64,000 bases of DNA, taken from Thinopyrum elongatum (taxonomy: Eukaryota > Streptophyta > Magnoliopsida > Poales > Poaceae). The position numbers and the translations under genes were made by a program. Within the stretch, counting starts at the first letter, position 1; the number at the start of each line of letters is the position of its first letter. This document shows positions 9,901 to 22,800 of the stretch, piece by piece. The notes under the pieces are model-generated. The model worked only from the letters and a program-made list of their open reading frames with translations. It was not told the origin of the DNA and did not search any database. The stretch is taken from the NCBI GenBank assembly GCA_011799875.1, contig CM022298.1, positions 723,623,673 through 723,687,672 on the forward strand, in the 5' to 3' direction.

Positions 9901-12900
9901 TTTCATTTTTTGAACTTATTTGAACTCCAGACTTTTGTGTGTTCAAAATGCCCATTCAAAGCCACATCATCAATTTTCAACCCTTTTCGACTTCATTTGA
10001 TTTTTCATGCATTTACTGATTTTTTAAGCTAAATGACCTTGAAATTGAAAAGCACTACAAATGAACTCTGAAAGGTTGAAAGTTGGCATGGTATCATCAT
10101 TTCACCCACATAGCAGTTCTAAAAAGTTGAGAGGGTACGGCAAAACTGATGCACTTAGTGTACAAAATGGACAATCTCTTTCGAAGTATCAGGGTTTGGA
10201 CGAGAACTCATCTGTTACAAAGGGATTTCATTTTTTTGAACTTATTGAACTCCAGACTTTTGTGTGTTCAAAATGCACCATTCAAAGCCACATCATCAAT
10301 TTTCACCCTTTCTGACTTCATTTGGTATTTTTCATGCATTTACTGATTTTTTTAGCTAAATGACCCTAAATTGAAAAGCACTACAAATGAACTCTGAAAA
10401 GGTTGAAAGTTGGCATGGTATCATCATTTCACCCACATAGCATGTTCTAAAAAGTTGAGAGGGTTACGGCAAAACACTGGATGCACTTCGTGTACAAAAT
10501 GGACAATCTCTTCGAAGTATCAGGGTTTCGGACGAAAACTCATCATGTTACAAAGGGATTTCATTTTTTTGAACTTATTGAACTCAGACTTTTTGGTGTT
10601 CAAAATGCACCATTCAAAGCCACATCATCAATTTTCAACCCTTTCTGACTTCATTTGGTATTTTTCATGCATTTCTGATTTTTTTGAGCTAAATGACCCT
10701 GAAATTGAAAAGCACTACAAATGAACCTGAAAAAGGTTGAAGTTGGCATGGTATCATCATTTCACCCACATAGCATGTGCTAAAAAGTTGAGAGGGTTAC
10801 GGCAAAAAGCTGGATGCACTTGTGTACAAAATGGACAATCTCTTTCGAAGTATCAGGTTTCGGACGAAACTCATCTGTTACAAGGGATTTCATTTTTTTG
10901 AACTTATTTGAACTCCAGTTTTTGTGTGTTCAAATGCATATTCAAAGCCACATCATCAATTTTCAACCCTTTCTGACTTCATTTGTATTTTTCATGCATT
11001 TACTGATTTTTTTAGCTAAATGACCTGAAATTGAAAAGCACTACAAATGAACTCTGAAAAGGTTGAAGTTGGCATGGTATCATCATTTCACCCACATAGC
11101 ATGTTCTAAAAGTGGAGAGGTTACGGCAAAAACTGGATGCACTTGTGTACAAAATGGACAATCTCTTTCGAAGTATCAGGGTTTCGGACGAACTCATCTG
11201 TTACAAAGGGATTTCATTTTTTGAACTTATTTGAACTCCAGACTTTTTGTGTGTTCAAAATACTCATTCAAAGCCACATCATCAATTTTCACCCTTTCTG
11301 ACTTCATTGGTATTTTTCATGCATTTACTGATTTTTTGAGCTAAGACCCTGAAATTGAAAAGCACTACAAATGAACTCTGAAAAGGTTGAAAGTTGGCAT
11401 GGTATCATCATTTCACCCACATAGCATGTTCTAAAAAGTTGAGAGGGTTACGGCAAAAAACTGGATGCACTTCGTGACAAATGGACAATCTCTTTCGAAG
11501 TATCAGGGTTTCGGACGAAAACTCACTGTTACAAAGGGATTTCATTTTTTGAACTTATTTGAACTCCAGACTTTTTGTGTTTTCAAAATGCCCATTCAAA
11601 GCCCATCATCAATTTTCAACCTTTCTGACTTCATTTGGTATTTTTCATGCATTTACTGATTTTTTTGAGCTAAATGACCCGAAATTGAAAAGCACTACAA
11701 ATGAACTCTGAAAAGGTTGAAAGTTGGCATGGTACATCATTTCACCCACATAGCATGTTACAAAAGTTGAGAGGGTTACGGCAAAAACTGGATGCACTTC
11801 GTACAAAATGGACAATCTCTTCGAAGTATCAGGGTTTCGGACGAAAAACTCATCTGTTACAAAGGGATTTCATTTTTTTGAACTTATTTGAACTCCAGAC
11901 TTTTTGTGTGTTCAAAATGCACCATTCAAAGCCACATCATCAATTTTAACCCTTTCTGACTTCATTTGTATTTTTCATGCATTTACTGATTTTTTTGAGC
12001 TAAATGACCCTAAATTGAAAAGCACTACAAATGAACTCTGAAAAGGTTGAAAGTGCATGGTATCATCATTTCACCCACATAGCTGTTCTAAAAAGTTGAG
12101 AGGGTTACGGCAAAAACTGGATGCACTTCGTGTACAAAATGGACAATCTCTTCGAAGTATCAGGGTTTCGGACGAAACTCATCTGTTACAAAGGGATTTC
12201 ATTTTTGAACTTATTTGAACTCCAGACTTTTGTGTGTTCAAAATGCACCATTCAAAGCCACATCATCAATTTTCAACCCTTTCGACTTCATTTGGTATTT
12301 TCATGCATTACTGATTTTTTTGAGCTAAATGACCCTGAAATTGAAAAGCACTACAAATGAACTCTGAAAAGGTAAAGTTGGCATGGTATCATCATTTCAC
12401 CACATAGCATGTTCTAAAAAGTTGAGAGGGTTACGGCAAAAAGCTGATGCCTTCGTGAATACAAAGGACAATCTCTTCGAAGTATCAGGGTTTCGGACAA
12501 AACTCATCTGTTACAAAGGGATTTCATTTTTTTGAACTTATTTGAACTCCAGACTTTTTGTGTGTTCAAAATGCACCATTCAAAGCCACATCATCATTTT
12601 CAACCTTTCTGACTTCATTTGATATTTTTCATGCATTACTGATTTTTTAGCTAAATGACCCTGAAATGAAAAGCACTACAAATGAACTCTGAAATTGAAA
12701 GTTGGCATGGTATCATCATTTCACCCACATAGCATGTTTCTAAAAAGTTGAGAGGGTACGGCAAAAGCTGGATGCACTTCGTGTACAAAATGGACAATCT
12801 CTTCGAAGTATCAGGGTTTCGGACGAAAACTCATCTTTACAAAGGATTCTTTTTTTGAACTTATTGAACTCCAGACTTTTGTGTGTTCAAAATACCTCAT

Positions 12901-15900
12901 TCAAAGCCACTCATCATTTTCAACCCTTTCTGACTTCATTTGGTATTTTTCATGCATTACTGATTTTTTGAGCTAAATGACCCTGAAATTGAAAAGCTAC
13001 AAATGAACTCTGAAAAGGTTGAAAGTTGGCATGGTATCATCATTTCACCCACATAGCATGTTCTAAAAGTTGAAGGGTTACGGCAAAAACTGGATGCACT
13101 TCGTGTACAAAATGGACTCTCTTTCGAAGTATCAGGGTTTCGGACGAAAACTCATTGTTACAAAGGGATTTCATTTTTTTGAACTTATTTGAACTCCAGA
13201 CTTTTGGTTTTCAAAATGCACCATTCAAAGCCACATCATCAATTTTCAACCCTTCTGACTTCATTTGTATTTTCATGCATTTACTGATTTTTTTGACTAA
13301 ATGACCCTGAAATTGAAAAGCACTACAAATGAACTCTGAAAAGGTTGAAAGTTGGCATGGTATCATCATTTCACCCACATAGCATGTCTAAAAAGTTGAG
13401 AGGGTTACGGCAAAAACTGGATGCACTTAGTGTACAAAATGGACAATTCTTTCGAAGTATCAGGGTTTCGGACGAAAACTCATCTGTTCAAGGGATTTCA
13501 TTTTTTTGAACTTATTTGAACTCCAGACTTTTTGGTGTTCAAAATGCACATTCAAAGCCACATCATCAATTTTAACCCTTTCTGACTTCATTTGGTATTT
13601 TTATGCATTTACTGATTTTTTTGAGCTAAATGACCTGAAATTGAAAAGCACTACAAATGAACTCTAGAAAAGGTTGAAAGTTGGCATGGTATCATCATTT
13701 ACCCACATAGCATGTTCTAAAAAGTTGAGAGGGTTACGGCAAACTGATGCACTTGTGACAAAATGGACAATCTCTTTCGAAGTATCAGGGTTTCGGACGA
13801 AAACTCATCTGTTACAAGGGATTCATTTTTTGAACTTATTTGAACTCCAGACTTTTTGTGTGTCAAAATACCATTCAAAGCCACATATCAATTTTCCCCC
13901 TTTCTGACTTCATTGTTATTTTTCATGCATTTACTGATTTTTTGAGCTAAATGACCTGAAATTGAAAAGCGCTACAAATGAACTCTGAAAAAGGTGAAAG
14001 TTGGCATGGTATCATCATTTCAACCCACATAGCATGTTCTAAAAAGTTGAGAGGGTTACGGCAAAAACTGGATGCACTTCGTGTACAAAATGGACAATCT
14101 CTTTCGAAGTATCAGGGTTTCGGACGAAAACTCATCTGTTACAAAGGGATTTCATTTTTTGAATTATTTGAACTCCAGACTTTTTGTGTGTTCAAAATGC
14201 ACCATTCAAAGCCACATCATCAATTTTCACCCTTTCTGACTTCATTTGGTATTTTTCATGCATTTACTGATTTTTTGAGCTAATGACCCTGAAATTGAAA
14301 AGCACACAAATGAACTCTGAAAAGGTTTGAAAGTTGGCATGGTATCATCATTTCACCCACATAGCATGTGCTAAAAAGTTAGAGGGTTACGGCAAAAACT
14401 GGATGCACTTCGTATACAAAATGGACAATCTCTTCGAAGTATCAGGGTTTCGGACGAAACTCATCTTTACAAAGGGATTTCATTTTTTTGAACTTATTTG
14501 AACTCCAGACTTTTTGTGTGTCAAAATGCACCATTCAAAGCCACATCATCAATTTTAACCCTTTTCGACTTCATTTGATTTTTCATGCATTTACTGATTT
14601 TTTTAGCTAAATGACCTTGAAATTGAAAAGCACTACAAATGAACTCTGAAAAGGTTGAAAGTTGCATGGTATCATCATTTCACCCCACATAGCATGTTCT
14701 AAAAAGTTGAGAGGGTTACGGCAAAACTGGATGCACTTCGTGTACAAAATGGACAATCTCTCGAAGTATCAGGGTTTCGGACGAAAAACTCATCTGTTAC
14801 AAAGGGATTTCATTTTTTGAACTTATTTGAACTCCAGACTTTTTGTGTGTTCAAAATGCACCATTCAAAGCCACATCATCATTTAATTTCACCCTTCTGA
14901 CTTCATTTGTATTTTCATGCATTACTGATTTTTTGAGCTAAATGACCCTGAAATTGAAAAGCACTACAAATGAACTCTGAAAAGGTGAAAGTTGGCATGG
15001 TATCATCATTTCACCACTAGCATTCTAAAAAGTGAGAGGTTACGGCAAAAGCTGGATGCACTTCGTATACAAAATGGACAATCTCTTTCGAAGTATCAGG
15101 GTTTCGGACAGAAACTCATCTGTTACAAAGGGATTTCATTTTTTTGAACTTATTTGAACTCCAGACTTTTTGTGTGTTCAAATGCACCATTCAAAGCCAC
15201 ATCATCATTTTCAACCCTTTCCGACTTCATTTGATATTTTTCATGCATTTACTTGTTTTAGCTAAATGACCCTGAAATTGAAAAGCACTACAAATGAACT
15301 CTGAAAAGTTGAAAGTTGGCATGGTATCATCATTTCACCCACATAGCATGTTCTAAAAAGTGTGAGGGTTTACGGCAAAACTGGATGCACTTCGTGTACA
15401 AAATGGACAATCTCTTTCGAAGTATCAGGGTTCGGAGAAAACCTCTTACAAAGGGATTTCATTTTTTGAACTTATTGAACTCCAGACTTTTGTGTGTTCA
15501 AAATGCACCATTCAAAGCCACATCATCAATTTTTACCCTTTCGACTTCATTGTGATATTTTCATGCATTATGATTTTTTTAGCTAATGACCTGAAATTGA
15601 AAAGCACTACAATGAACTCTGAAAAGTTGAAAGTTGGCATGGTATCATCATTTCACCCACATAGCTGTTCTAAAAATTGAGAGGGTTACGGCAAAAACTG
15701 GATGCACTTCGTGTACAAAATGGACAATCTCTTTCGAAGTATCAGGGTTTCGGCGAAAACTCATCTGTTACAAAGGGATTTCATTTTTTGAACTTATTTG
15801 AACTCCAGACTTTTGTGTGTTCAAAATGCACCATTCAAAGCCACATCATCAATTTTCAACCTTTCTGACTTCATTTGTATTTTTCATGCATTTACTGATT

Positions 15901-18900
15901 TTTTTGAGCTAAATGACCTGAATTGAAAGCACTACAAATGAACTCTGAAAAGGTTGAAATTGGCATGGTATCATCATTTCACCCCATAGCATGTTCTAAA
16001 AAGTTGAGAGGGTTACGGCAAAAGCTGGATGCACTTCAGTGTACAAAATGGACAATCTCTTTCGAAGTATCAGGGTTTCAACGAAAACTCATCTGTTACA
16101 AAGGGATTTCATTTTTTTGAACTATTTGAACTCCAGACTTTTTGTGTGTTCAAAATGCATATTCAAAGCCACTCATCAATTTTCAACCCTTTCTGACTTC
16201 ATTTGGTATTTTCATGCATTTACTGATTTTTTGAGCTAAATGACCTGAAATTGAAAGCACTACAAATGAACTCTGAAAAGGTTGAAAGTTGGCATGGTAT
16301 CATCATTTCACCCCATAGCATGTTCTAAAAAGTTGAGAGGGTACGGCAAAAACTGGATGCACTTCATGTACAAAATGGACAATCTCTTTCGAAGTATCAG
16401 GGTTTCGGACGAAAAACTCATCGTTACAAAGGGATTTCATTTTTTTGAACTTATTTGAACTCCAGACTTTTTTGTGTTCAAAATGCACCATTCAAAGCCA
16501 CATCATCAATTTTCAACCCTTTTGACTTCATTTGATATTTTCATGCATTTACTGATTTTTTTAAGCTAAATGACCCTGAAATTGAAAAGCACTACAAATG
16601 AACTCTGAAAAGGTTGAAAGTTGGCATGGTATCATCATTTCACCCACATAGCATGTTCTAAAAGTTGAGAGGTACGGCAAAGCTGGATGCACTTCGTGTA
16701 CAAAATGGACAATCTCTTTCGAAGTATCGGGTTTGGACGAAAACTCATCTGTTACAAAGGGTATTCATTTTTTGAACTATTTGAACCAGACTTTTTGTGT
16801 TTCAAAATGCACCATCAAACCCATCATCAATTTCAACCCTTTCTGACTTCATTTGGTATTTTTCATGCATTTACTGTTTTTTTGACTAAATGACCCTGAA
16901 ATTGAAAAGCACTACAAATGAACTCTGAAAAGGTTGAAGTGGCATGGTATCATCATTCACCCACATAGCATGTGCTAAAAAGTTGAGAGGGTTACGGCAA
17001 AACTGGATGCACTTCGTGATACAAAATGGACAATCTCTTTCGAAGTATCGGGTTTCGGACGAAACTCATCGTTACAAAGGGATTTCATTTTTTTTATATT
17101 TGAACTCCAGACTTTTTGTGTGTTCAAAATGCACCATTCAAAGCCACATCATCATTTTCAACCCTTTCTGACTTCATTTGTATTTTTCATGCATTTCTGA
17201 TTTTTTTAGCTAAATGACCCTGAAATTGAAAAGCACTACAAATGAACTCTTGAAAAGTTGAAAGTTGGCATGGTATCATCATTTCACCCACATAGCATGT
17301 TCTAAAGTTGAGAGGGTTACGGCAAAAACTGGATGCACTTCGTGACAAAATGGACAATCTCTTTCGAAGTATCAGGGTTTCGGACGAAAACATCTGTTAC
17401 AAAGGGATTTCATTTTTTTGACTTATTTGAACTCCAGACTTTTTGTGTTTCAAAATGCAACCATTCAAAGCCACATCATCAATTTTCAACCCTTTCGACT
17501 TCATTTGTATTTTTCATGCATTTACTGATTTTTTTAGCTAAATGACCTGAAATTGAAAAGCACTACAAATGAACTCTGAAAAGTTGAAAGTTGGCATGGT
17601 ATCATCATTTCACCCCACATAGCATGTTCTAAAAAGTTGAGAGGGTTACGGCAAAAACTGGATGCACTTCGTGTACAAAATGGACAATCTCTTTCGAAGT
17701 ATCAGGGTTCGGACGAAAACTCATCTTACAAAGGGATTTCTTTTTTTGAACTTATTTGAATCCAGACTTTTTTTGTGTTCAAATGCACCATTTCAAAGCC
17801 ACATCATCATTTTCAACCCTTTCTGACTTCATTTGGATATTGTTCAGCATTACTTGATTTTTTAGCTAAATGACCGAAATTGAAAAGCCTACAAATGAAC
17901 TCTGAAAGGTTGAAAGTTGGATGTATCATCATTTCACCCACATAGCATGTTCTAAAAAGTTGAGAGGGTTACGGCAAAAACTGGATGCACTTCGTGTACA
18001 AAATGGACAATCTCTTCGAAGTATCAGGGTTTCGGACGAAAACTCATCTGTTACAAAGGATTTCAATTTTTTGAACTTATTAACTCCAGACTTTTTGTGT
18101 GTTCAAATGCACCATTCAAAGCCACATCATCAATTTCAACCCTTTCTGACTTCATTTGGTATTTTCATGCATTTACTGATTTTTTTGACTCAAAGACCCT
18201 GAAATTGAAAAGCACTACAAATGAACTCTGAAAGGTTGAAAGTTGGCATGGTATCATCATTTCACCCACATAGCATGTGCTAAAAGTTGAGAGGGTTACG
18301 GCAAAAGCTGATGCACTTGTATACAAAATGGACAATCTCTTCGAAGTATCAGGGTTTCGGACGAAAACTCATCTGTTACAAAGGGATTCATTTTTTTGAA
18401 CTTATTTGAACTCCAGACTTTTGTTGTTCAAAATGCACCATTCAAAGCCACATCATCAATTTTCAACCCTTTCGACTTCATTTGATATTTTCATGCATTA
18501 TGATTTTTTAGCTAAATGACCTGTAAATTGAAAAGCACTACAAATGAACTTGAAAAGGTTGAAAGTTGGCATGGTATCATCATTTCACCCACATAGCATG
18601 TTCTAAAAAGTTGAGAGGGTTACGGAAAACTGGATGCACTTCGTGTACAAAATGGACAATCTCTTTCGAAGTATCAGGGTTCGGACGAAAACTCATCTGT
18701 TACAAAGGGATTTCATTTTTTTGAACTTATTGAACTCCAGACTTTTTGTGTGTTCAAATGGACCATTCAAAGCCACATCATCATTTTCACCCTTTCTGAC
18801 TTCATTTGGTATTTTCATGCATTTACTGATTTTTTGAGCTAAATGACCCTGAAATTGAAAAGCACTACAAATGAACTCTGAAAAGGTTAAAGTTGGCATG

Positions 18901-20037
18901 GTATCATCATTTCACCCCATAGCATGTTCTAAAAAGTTGAGAGGGTTACGGCAAAACTGGATGCACTTCGTGTACAAAATGGACAATCTCTTTCGAAGTA
19001 TCAGGGTTGTCGGACGAAAAACTCATCTGTACAAAGGGATTCATTTTTTGAACTTATTGAACTCCAGACTTTTTGTGTTCAAAATGACCATTCAAAGCCA
19101 CATCATCAATTTTCAACCCTTTCTGACTTCATTTGGTATTTTTCATGCATTTACTGATTTTTTTGAGCTAAATGACCTGAAATTGAAAAGCACTACAAAT
19201 GAACTCTGAAAAGGTTGAAAGTTGGCATGGTATCATCATTTCACCCACATAGATTTGCTAAAAAGTTGAGAGGGTTACGGCAAAAAACTGGATGCACTTC
19301 GTATACAAAATGGACAATCTCTCGAAGTATCAGGGTTTCGGACGAAAACTCATCTGTTACAAAGGGATTTCATTTTTTGAACTTATTTGAACCCAGATTT
19401 TTGTGTGTTCAAAATGCACCATTCAAAGCCACATCTCAATTTTAACCCTTTTGACTTCATTTGTATTTTTCATGCATTACTGATTTTTTTATGCTAATGA
19501 CCCTGAAATTGAAAAGCACGTACAAATGAACTCTGAAAAGTTGAAAGTTGGCATGGTATCATCATTTCACCCACATAGCATGTCTAAAAAGTTGAGAGGT
19601 TACGGCAAAAACTGGATGCACTTCTGTACAAAATGGACAATCTCTTTCGAGATCAGGTTTTTTCGAGAAAACTCATCGTTACAAAGGGATTTCATTTTTT
19701 TGAACTCCAGACTTTTTGTGTGTTCAAAATGACATCCTTCAAAGCCACATCATCAATTTTCAACCCTTTCTGACTTCATTTGTATTTTTCATGCATTTAC
19801 TGATTTTTTGAGCTAAATGACCCTGAAATTGAAAAGCACTACAAATGAACTTCTGAAAAGGTTGAAAGTTGGCATGGTATCATCATTTCACCCACATAGC
19901 ATGTCTAAAAAGTTGAGAGGGTTACGGCAAAAAATGGATGCACTTGTGTACAAAATGGACAATCTCTTCGAAGTATCAGGGTTTCGGAAGAAAACTCATC
20001 TGTTACAAAGGGATTTCATTTTTGGAACTATTGAACT
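6969..20037 (+). repeat. Afa satellite, long indel-rich block
   Basis: About 40 consecutive head-to-tail monomers with frequent one-base deletions; spacing is mostly 320-332 bp. Within it both cttcgtgtac (C-like) and catgtgcta / cttcgtatac (D-like) monomers recur, so the mixed-type organisation of the clean blocks continues. No interruption by other DNA was seen. A 10-base loss near 19,700 removes one of the two ttgaac copies in the monomer. Short open frames of 60-100 codons occur in nearly every unit but are repeats of the same satellite translation, not genes. Confidence 0.92.
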
Positions 20038-20062
20038 NNNNNNNNNNNNNNNNNNNNNNNNN
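20038..20062. other. Assembly gap (25 N)
   Basis: Exactly 25 N. Indel-rich satellite lies to the left and clean satellite to the right, in the same orientation. All three gaps in this window are 25 N, so the number is a placeholder and not a measured length. Confidence 0.99.
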
Positions 20063-21636
20063 CCAGACTTTTTGTGTGTTCAAAATGCACCATTCAAAGC
20101 CACATCATCAATTTTTAACCCTTTCTGACTTTATTTGGTATTTCTCATGCATTTACTGATTTTTTGAGCTAAATGACCCTGAAATTGAAAAGCACTACAA
20201 ATGAACTCTGAAAAGGTTGAAAGTTGGCATGGTATTATCATTTCACCCACATAGCATGTTATAAAAAGTCGAGAGGATTACGACAAAAACTGGATGCACT
20301 TCGTGTACAAAATGGACAATCTCTTTCGAAGTATCAGGGTTTCGGATGAAAACTCATCTGTTACAAAGGGATTTCATTTTTTTGAACTTATTTGAACCCC
20401 AGACTTTTTGTGTGTTCAAAATGCACCATTCAAAGCCACATCATCAATTTTCAACCCTTTCCGACTTCATTTGATATTTTTCATGCATTTACTGATTTTT
20501 TAAGCTAAATGACCCTGAAATTGAAAAGCACTACAAATTAACTCTGAAAAGCTTGAAAGTTGGCATGGTATCATCATTTCACCCACATAGCATGTTCTAA
20601 AAAGTTGAGAGGGTTACGGCAAAAGCTGGATGCACTTAGTGTACAAAATGGAAAATCTCTTTCGAAGTATCAGGGTTTCGGAAGAAAACTCATCAGTTAC
20701 AAAGGGATTTCATTTTTTTGAACTTATTTGAACTCCAGACTTTTTGTGTGTTCAAAATGCATCATTCAAAGCCACATCATCAATTTTCATCATTTTCTGA
20801 CTTAATTTGGTATTTTTCATGCATTTACTGATTTTTTTAGCTAAATGACCCTGAAAATGAAAAGCGCTACAAATGAACTCTGAAAAGGTTGAAAGTTGGC
20901 ATGGTATCATCATTTCATCCACATAGCATGTTCTAAAAAGTTGAGAGGGTTACGGCAAAAACTGGATGCACTTCTTGTACAAAATGGACAATCTCTTTCG
21001 AAGTATCAAGGTTTCGGACGAAAACTCATCTGTTACAAAGGGATTTCATTTTTATGAACTTATTTGAAGTCCAGACTTTTTGTGTGTTCAAAATGCTCCA
21101 TTCAAAGCCACATCTTCAATTTTCAACACTTTCTGACTTCATTTGGTATTTTGCATGCATTTACTGATTTTTTTGAGCTAATTGACCCTGAAATTGAAAA
21201 GCACTACAAATGAACTCTGAAAAGGTTAAAATTTGGCATGGTATCATCATTTCACCCACATAGCATGTTCTAAAAAGTTGAGAGGGTTACGGCAAAAACT
21301 GTATGCACTTCATGTACAAAATGGACAATCTCTTTCGAAGTATCAGGGTTTCGGACGAAAACTCATCTGTTACAAAGGGATTTCAATTTTTTGAACTTAT
21401 TTGAACTACAGACTTTTTGTATGTTCAAATTGCACCATTCAAAGCCACATCATCAATTTTCAACCCTTTCTGACTTCATTTGGTATTTTGCATGCATTTA
21501 CTGATTTTTTTTGAGCTAAATGACCTTGAAATTGAAAAGCACTACAAATGAACTCTGAAAAGGTTGAAAGTTGGCATGGTAACATCATTTCACCCACATA
21601 GCATGTTCTAAAAAGTTGAGAGGGTTACGGCAAAAG
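20063..21636 (+). repeat. Afa satellite, clean block 2
   Basis: Monomers start at 20196 (D', gttataaaaagtcgag), 20532 (A, aaattaactc and ggaaaat), 20868 (B, gaagtcc and gctcc), 21205 (C) and 21543 (partial). The first four are nearly identical to 50,203-51,547, sharing private variants such as tattatcat, gaacccc, catcattttctgac and tttttatgaac. The last unit is cut at about 21,636 (ggcaaaag) by retroelement copy B. Confidence 0.92.
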
Positions 21637-21728
21637 TTGTTGTTGTGATATCTTCCGTGAGTCCTTAGGCTTGATCGTGTGCATTTGCGTGTTGATTAGA
21701 GCGCATCGGCCGGGGGCGTCCACCAAGT

Positions 21729-21741
21729 TGGTATCAGAGCC
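21729..21741 (+). promoter_or_regulatory. Primer-binding site of copy B
   Basis: tggtatcagagcc, identical to the site in copy A, preceded by the degraded LTR end ggggcgtccacca. Its intactness amid surrounding indels helps align copy B to copy A. Confidence 0.85.
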
Positions 21742-22119
21742 GACCTGAATGTAGGAACCCCCCTTTCCAACTCTTGGCCGAAGTTTTGAGTCTAGAAACG
21801 AAAAACATTTTACTAACCTGCTGTGTGGCTTACGGGCCCACGTCGCAATGTGGGTTGGTATATGAGATCTTTTATTCCTCAGCTTTACTCTGGGACTCTG
21901 ACTCTCTTCCTTAGGAGTTAACTAAAGTTTACTAACGCCGAACTTAGGATCTCGTAATTCTCGTTCCACCCGGAGAGCTGGATATATGTGCGATTTCCAT
22001 GCATTGATCTGCATTGTTTGATAAATCCTTTCATTTCCATGTTCTTGGTTGAACCTTTCTCTCCGAGATCGGTTATACTTCCTCCTTGTATTTGACAATC
22101 AGAGTTTCCTCTGTTTCAG

Positions 22120-22800
22120 GAGGGATCGTTTTGGTCACCACACCCTGCGACGCCAGCTACAGCTGGTTCGAGCAGGGGATACATCCCAGAGTACTTCTTG
22201 ATCCACTGGGGCAGATGTCAATCCGTTACAATACCCCAGAGTACTATCTCCTCCAGATACCGCAAAGACTTGTGATCTATGTGAGCATCCCGTGAAGGAT
22301 TAGGGATGTGTCCTCCTAATGCAAGAGCGTTAAAGTGGATTGTTATGGCTCTCGTCAGTTGCGCCCACATGAGAGATTATCCAGTCATGATCTCGAACTA
22401 GATGCTGTGATCTATTCACTGCAAGTTGTGGGACAGTCCTCCTCGGTAATCGTTGCGAGATCTACACGATCATAAAAGTTTGAAGTATTGTTCACTCAGC
22501 CATCTCTGAATCCCTGTCAAGACAAAGATGGATGGAGACCATTGCGGACTATGAATTGGATATTTCTTATACCCCTGGCAGGGCTGAACGTTAATGGCGA
22601 TGCATTGAGCCGTAAATCTTCTGCTCTGAACTGAGGTTCAGCTACCCAACCACTTATGTTCATGAAGAGCTTCGAAAGCTAAATCTCGAGACTAGAAACT
22701 TCCCCAAGGATACCTAAACGAACATTGGTGTTGAACCAGACCTGAAGAAAGCTGTTAAGAATGCGCAAGCTAAACGAGACTGAAAGATCTGATGAAGAAA
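22120..22800 (+). pseudogene. Frameshifted gag-start / RNase H remnant (copy B)
   Basis: This is the counterpart of 2,855-3,528. The gag start codon is lost (tttcaggaggga in place of tttcagatgga). The RNase H region (about 22,260-22,620) is recognisable in pieces across several frames: the YCDAS, YTDH and ADALS segments have each lost or gained bases, while ttgaagta, ccatctctgaat and gatggatggagaccattgcggactatga match copy A. No frame runs through the domain. The kind of damage, scattered one- and two-base indels rather than substitutions, matches the noisy satellite beside it, so part of the decay may be sequencing error and not evolution. Confidence 0.82.

Larger units (their letters stand above)
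21637..22800 (+). mobile_element. Ty3/gypsy fragment (copy B), decayed relative of copy A
   Basis: It holds the same segments in the same order as copy A: LTR end (to about 21,724), primer-binding site, leader, gag start and RNase H/linker. It carries many small insertions and deletions. It starts later in the LTR than A (at ttgttgtgatatcttcc), lacking A's first ~225 bp. Its right end joins the satellite at the same point as A (gaagaaagaccttgaaattgaa). The internal deletion joining gag start to RNase H is also shared. A and B therefore descend from one rearranged ancestor, or represent one locus assembled twice. Confidence 0.85.
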
